From Planctomycetota bacterium (GTDB lineage: Bacteria > Planctomycetota > UBA1135 > UBA2386): a DNA stretch of 64,000 nt. A program made the translations under genes and the position numbers. Position 1 is the stretch's first letter, and every line of letters starts with the position of its first letter. The DNA lies in assembly GCA_016713175.1 (NCBI GenBank), contig JADJPQ010000009.1:62001-126000 (forward strand), read 5' to 3'. The notes beneath the pieces were generated by a model, which saw only the letters and a program-made list of their open reading frames with translations, had not been told where the DNA came from and searched no databases. Positions 61,309 to 64,000 of this stretch are shown here, piece after piece.

Positions 61309-61315
61309 TGGCCCG

Positions 61316-62269
61316 ATGAGCACCGTCGACCCGGGCCTGGACCTGTTCGCCGAGATCGATCGGCTGCGCCGGCAGCGCAAGGCGCTGATCCTGGCGCACT
61401 ACTACCAGGACCCCGACATCCAGGACATCGCCGACCACCTCGGTGACTCCCTCGAACTCGCCAAGCGGGCCCGTGATGCCCGCGATGCCGAGGTGATCCT
61501 GTTCTGCGGCGTCCACTTCATGGCCGAGACGGCCAAGATCGTCAACCCGGGCAAGATCGTGGTGATCCCGGATCTCGACGCCGGTTGTTCGCTGGCCGAC
61601 GCCTGTCCCGCCGATCGACTGCGGGCGTGGAAGCAGACCCATCCGGATCACTGGGTGGTGATGTACATCAACTGCAGCGCCGCGACGAAGGCCGAGAGCG
61701 ACATCATCTGCACCAGCAGCAACGCCGAGAAGATCATCCGTTCGGTCCCCGAGGGTCGCCCGATCCTGTTCGGGCCGGACAAGAACCTCGGCGCGTTCCT
61801 GATCAAGAAGACCGGGCGGCCGATGGACCTGTGGCCGGGCACCTGCATGGTGCACGAGACGTTCTCGGCGACGAAGATCGCGGCGTTGAAGGCGCGCCAT
61901 CCGGACGCGAAGTTCATCGCCCATCCCGAATGCGAGGATCACGTGCTGCGGCTGGCCGACTATGTCGGGTCGACGTCGCGGTTGCTCGAGTTCGTGCAGA
62001 AGGACGCGGCCGGGAAGTTCATCGTCGGCACCGAGATGGGCATCTTGCATACGATGAAGAAGGCGGCGCCACAGAAGGAACTGATTCCGGTGCCGTACGA
62101 AGACCGGAGCGCGGCGTGCCAGGGCTGCAACCAGTGCCCGCACATGAAGCTGAACACGCTGGAGAAGATCTACCTGGCGCTGCGCGACCTGCAGCCACGG
62201 ATCGAGATGCCGGAAGACCTGCGCCGCCGCGCGCTGCTGCCGCTCGAACGGATGTTGGCGATCAGCTGA
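61316..62269 (+). CDS. nadA: Quinolinate synthase A
   Basis: 317 residues. It condenses iminoaspartate with dihydroxyacetone phosphate to make quinolinate for NAD. The three [4Fe-4S] cysteines are recognisable: one in DLDAGCSLADAC, one in WPGTCMVHETFS, and one in CNQCPHMKLNTLEK near the end. Other family marks are AHYYQDPDIQDIADHLGDSL and PDKNLGAFL. It is cytoplasmic and oxygen-sensitive. No nadB or nadC lies in the window. It converges with the membrane-channel gene, overlapping by 8 bases. Confidence 0.96.
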   Translation: MSTVDPGLDLFAEIDRLRRQRKALILAHYYQDPDIQDIADHLGDSLELAKRARDARDAEVILFCGVHFMAETAKIVNPGKIVVIPDLDAGCSLADACPADRLRAWKQTHPDHWVVMYINCSAATKAESDIICTSSNAEKIIRSVPEGRPILFGPDKNLGAFLIKKTGRPMDLWPGTCMVHETFSATKIAALKARHPDAKFIAHPECEDHVLRLADYVGSTSRLLEFVQKDAAGKFIVGTEMGILHTMKKAAPQKELIPVPYEDRSAACQGCNQCPHMKLNTLEKIYLALRDLQPRIEMPEDLRRRALLPLERMLAIS

Positions 62270-63011
62270 CCCGCGCCGCGAGCAGCCGTCCCATCTTCCG
62301 CCCCTGCCACGTGCCGAGGATCGCCATCACGGGGCCGATCGTGCCGTAGATCCAGCCCGGCAGGCCGATGTCGAGCCCGATGCCGGTCACCGCCAACGTA
62401 CACGACATCACCGCGATCGCGATCTGGGCTGCCGACTGCACGATCGCGATCCGTGTCAGGAACCGTTCGACCCGATCGAGCTGCAAGTAGTCGGTCAGTC
62501 GCAGCGCGCGCCAGTGCATCAACGCCAACGTCGCGAAGATCGAGCCGTAGCCGAACCCATAGAACAGGAACAACGCCACACCATCGCGATCGCCGACGAA
62601 GCCATGCAGCATGTGGGCGTGCGTCAGGGAGCCGATCGGCCCGGTCAGCGACACGAACACCAGCGTGAACAGGAACTTCAGCGAATAGGCGTAGAACAGC
62701 AGCAGGAACAGCAGCAGCAGGTTGAGGAACGTCGTCCAACCGTCGCGCAGCGCATAGCGCCGCGAGAACAGCCAGTGCTGGCACCAGATCCAGGTCACGA
62801 TCGCGAAGGTCGCGGCGAACGGCACCAGACCCTTCATCGTCGCCTTCAGGTCGGCGAAGGTCTCCGGCGGCGCCGCGCGCAGGAACAGCAACGCCAGCAC
62901 GATCGCAAACACCGCATCCGAGAAACCCTCCAGCCGCGACACCTCCCGGCCACGCCAGCGGAAGTGCCGGTCCAACAACTGCGAAACCTCGGGGACGGGC
63001 CGGGTGTACAT
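62262..63011 (-). CDS. TMEM175-like (DUF1211) potassium channel-type membrane protein
   Basis: 249 residues with about six membrane helices. The first helix carries the FSD signature of the family (RLEGFSDAVFAIVLALLFL). Other helices include WTTFLNLLLLFLLLFYAY, FLFTLVFVSLTGPIGSL, and FLFYGFGYGSIFATLALM. Bacterial members form K+-permeable channels by a different filter from classical ones. Its role in this organism is unknown. The gene is divergent from zwf. Confidence 0.83.
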   Translation of the reverse strand: MYTRPVPEVSQLLDRHFRWRGREVSRLEGFSDAVFAIVLALLFLRAAPPETFADLKATMKGLVPFAATFAIVTWIWCQHWLFSRRYALRDGWTTFLNLLLLFLLLFYAYSLKFLFTLVFVSLTGPIGSLTHAHMLHGFVGDRDGVALFLFYGFGYGSIFATLALMHWRALRLTDYLQLDRVERFLTRIAIVQSAAQIAIAVMSCTLAVTGIGLDIGLPGWIYGTIGPVMAILGTWQGRKMGRLLAARVS

Positions 63012-63117
63012 CTTGTCGACAGTCCACGGTCAAGCCGGCGACCGCCGACGTTCGATGACCTGACGTGCATCCTACCGCCCGATGCGGCAAGATCCGAATC
63101 GACCCAGGTACCCGCCG

Positions 63118-64000
63118 ATGATGGCCGAAGTCCCGTCGCCCGCCGTGGCCAATCCCCTCGCCGACGAACTGACCGGCGCCCGCCATGCCAAGCCTTGCGC
63201 GCTGGTGATCTTCGGCGCCACCGGCGATCTGACCAAACGCAAGCTGGTGCCGTCGTTGATGGGCCTGGCCAAGGACGGTCTGCTGCCGCCGGGCTTCCAG
63301 GTGGTCGGCTTCGCACGCCGCGCCTGGACCGACGATTCGTTCCGGCAGGAACTCGCCGACGGCGTCCGCCAGTTCGGTCGTACTGACACCCCGTCCGCCT
63401 TCGAGGCGCTGCGCGAGTCGTTCGCGTTCCACCAGTCGGATTTCGATCAACCGCAGGGCTACGCCGCGCTGCGCGAACGGCTCGAGCAGATCGACCGCCA
63501 CCACGACACCAAGGGCAACCGGATCTTCTACTTGGCGACGCCGCCGAGCGCGTATTCGGGCATCCTGCAGAACCTCGCCGCGTGCGGCCTGTCCAAGGAA
63601 GGCGACGGCCGGTTCGCGCGGGTGATCGTCGAGAAGCCGTTCGGTCGCGACCTGGCCACCGCGGTGGCGCTCAACGACCAGGTGCGCGCCGCGTTCCACG
63701 AACGGCAGGTGTTCCGGATCGATCACTACCTCGGCAAGGAGACGGTCCAGAACATCCTCGCGCTGCGCTTCGCCAACGGCATCTTCGAGCCGCTGTGGAA
63801 CGAGAAGTTCATCGACCACGTGCAGATCACCGTGGCCGAATCGATCGGCGTCGGCTCGCGCGGCGGCTACTTCGAGGAGTCCGGGATCATCCGCGACATG
63901 ATCCAGAACCACCTGCTGCAGGTGCTGACGCTGGTGGCGATGGAACCGCCGGCGGCGCTGACCGCCGACGCCGTGCGCGACGAGAAGGTCAAGGTGCTGA
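63118..64000 (+). CDS. zwf: Glucose-6-phosphate 1-dehydrogenase, N-terminal part (cut by window edge)
   Basis: 294 codons are visible. The NADP-binding start is CALVIFGATGDLTKRKLVPS, followed by IFYLATPPSAYSGILQNL, VIVEKPFGRDLATAVALN and the substrate-site motif FRIDHYLGKETVQNILALR. These are diagnostic of Zwf, the first enzyme of the oxidative pentose phosphate pathway. Two ATGs are adjacent at 63118 and 63121; either is plausible. The rest lies beyond the window. Confidence 0.96.
   Translation, partial: MMAEVPSPAVANPLADELTGARHAKPCALVIFGATGDLTKRKLVPSLMGLAKDGLLPPGFQVVGFARRAWTDDSFRQELADGVRQFGRTDTPSAFEALRESFAFHQSDFDQPQGYAALRERLEQIDRHHDTKGNRIFYLATPPSAYSGILQNLAACGLSKEGDGRFARVIVEKPFGRDLATAVALNDQVRAAFHERQVFRIDHYLGKETVQNILALRFANGIFEPLWNEKFIDHVQITVAESIGVGSRGGYFEESGIIRDMIQNHLLQVLTLVAMEPPAALTADAVRDEKVKVL

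Larger units (their letters stand above)
60887..61315. other. About 430 bp holding at most two small overlapping ORFs
   Basis: Between the hybrid kinase and nadA there is no recognisable gene. Two short plus-strand frames overlap as ATGA: 60971-61141 (56 aa, MLDPTSDDSLVRSCLAEIHT...) and 61138-61308 (56 aa, MNEQLHQLVDTVIVQRQ...). The first has moderately coding-like codon use. Neither has a recognisable ribosome-binding site or family, and either could be a relic of a decayed gene. Confidence 0.4.

Noticed and set aside
1..64000. tRNA, rRNA, CRISPR array or complete insertion sequence
   Set aside because: No tRNA T-loop with matching arms, no regular repeat-spacer array, and no transposase frame were seen by eye. 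A short or divergent RNA gene could be missed.

Overview
The window is high-GC (about two-thirds G+C), densely coded DNA from a bacterial chromosome. I read it as a planctomycete, probably from the little-studied lineages rich in secreted HEAT-repeat and von Willebrand A proteins. The reasons are the many exported proteins with HEAT, VWA, VIT and carboxypeptidase-regulatory-like domains, a PQQ-type sugar dehydrogenase with an extra C-terminal beta domain, ECF sigma/anti-sigma and hybrid-kinase regulation, and frequent ATGA start/stop overlaps. This is inference from protein style; no 16S or ribosomal-protein marker is present. I saw no tRNA, rRNA, CRISPR array or intact insertion sequence.

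Layout. 1-2.7 kb (minus): purH (partial) and prfB, which needs a +1 programmed frameshift, then a small unknown gene and a Fis-type regulator. 2.9-6.6 kb: a toastrack lipoprotein divergent from a cysteine-rich exported protein, an ECF sigma factor and its membrane anti-sigma factor. 6.6-16 kb: a PepSY membrane protein, HEAT/VWA and VIT/VWA exported proteins, a lipoprotein, a Ca2+/cation exchanger, and a divergent CCA-adding/HD enzyme. 15.9-20 kb: a duplicated gene junction brackets a roughly 3.3-kb module holding the PQQ-type dehydrogenase and a small exported protein. 19.6-31.9 kb: a 1004-aa carboxypeptidase-regulatory-like protein, Xaa-Pro aminopeptidase, histidine kinase, AlkZ-like protein, ABM monooxygenase, S9 peptidase and LCAT-like lipase. 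32-43.6 kb: two UspA proteins divergent from a CBS-pair protein, cyclophilin, HEAT proteins, a PLP-dependent dehydratase, and a GH63-like glycosidase. 43.7-49.7 kb: an orphan ribbon-helix-helix gene and a ParDE-like toxin-antitoxin pair, a kinase/regulator/membrane-protein operon, and, divergent from it, a three-gene cluster: a 73-aa peptide with a CPGCH motif, a DUF692/MNIO-family enzyme and a gamma-glutamylcyclotransferase-like protein. 49.7-64 kb: two glycosyltransferases, an RluA-type pseudouridine synthase, an acyl-CoA synthetase, a DNA methyltransferase, a frameshifted PIN toxin, topA, a hybrid histidine kinase, nadA, a TMEM175-like channel and the 5' part of zwf.

The most novel candidate system is the peptide-MNIO-cyclotransferase operon at 47.6-49.7 kb, which looks like a ribosomally synthesised, post-translationally modified peptide pathway with a non-standard MNIO enzyme. 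The next most interesting signal is the duplicated 3'-end junction at 15.9/19.5 kb, which records an insertion. Metabolic genes (purH, nadA, zwf, topA, prfB) mark this as core chromosome with small accessory patches.
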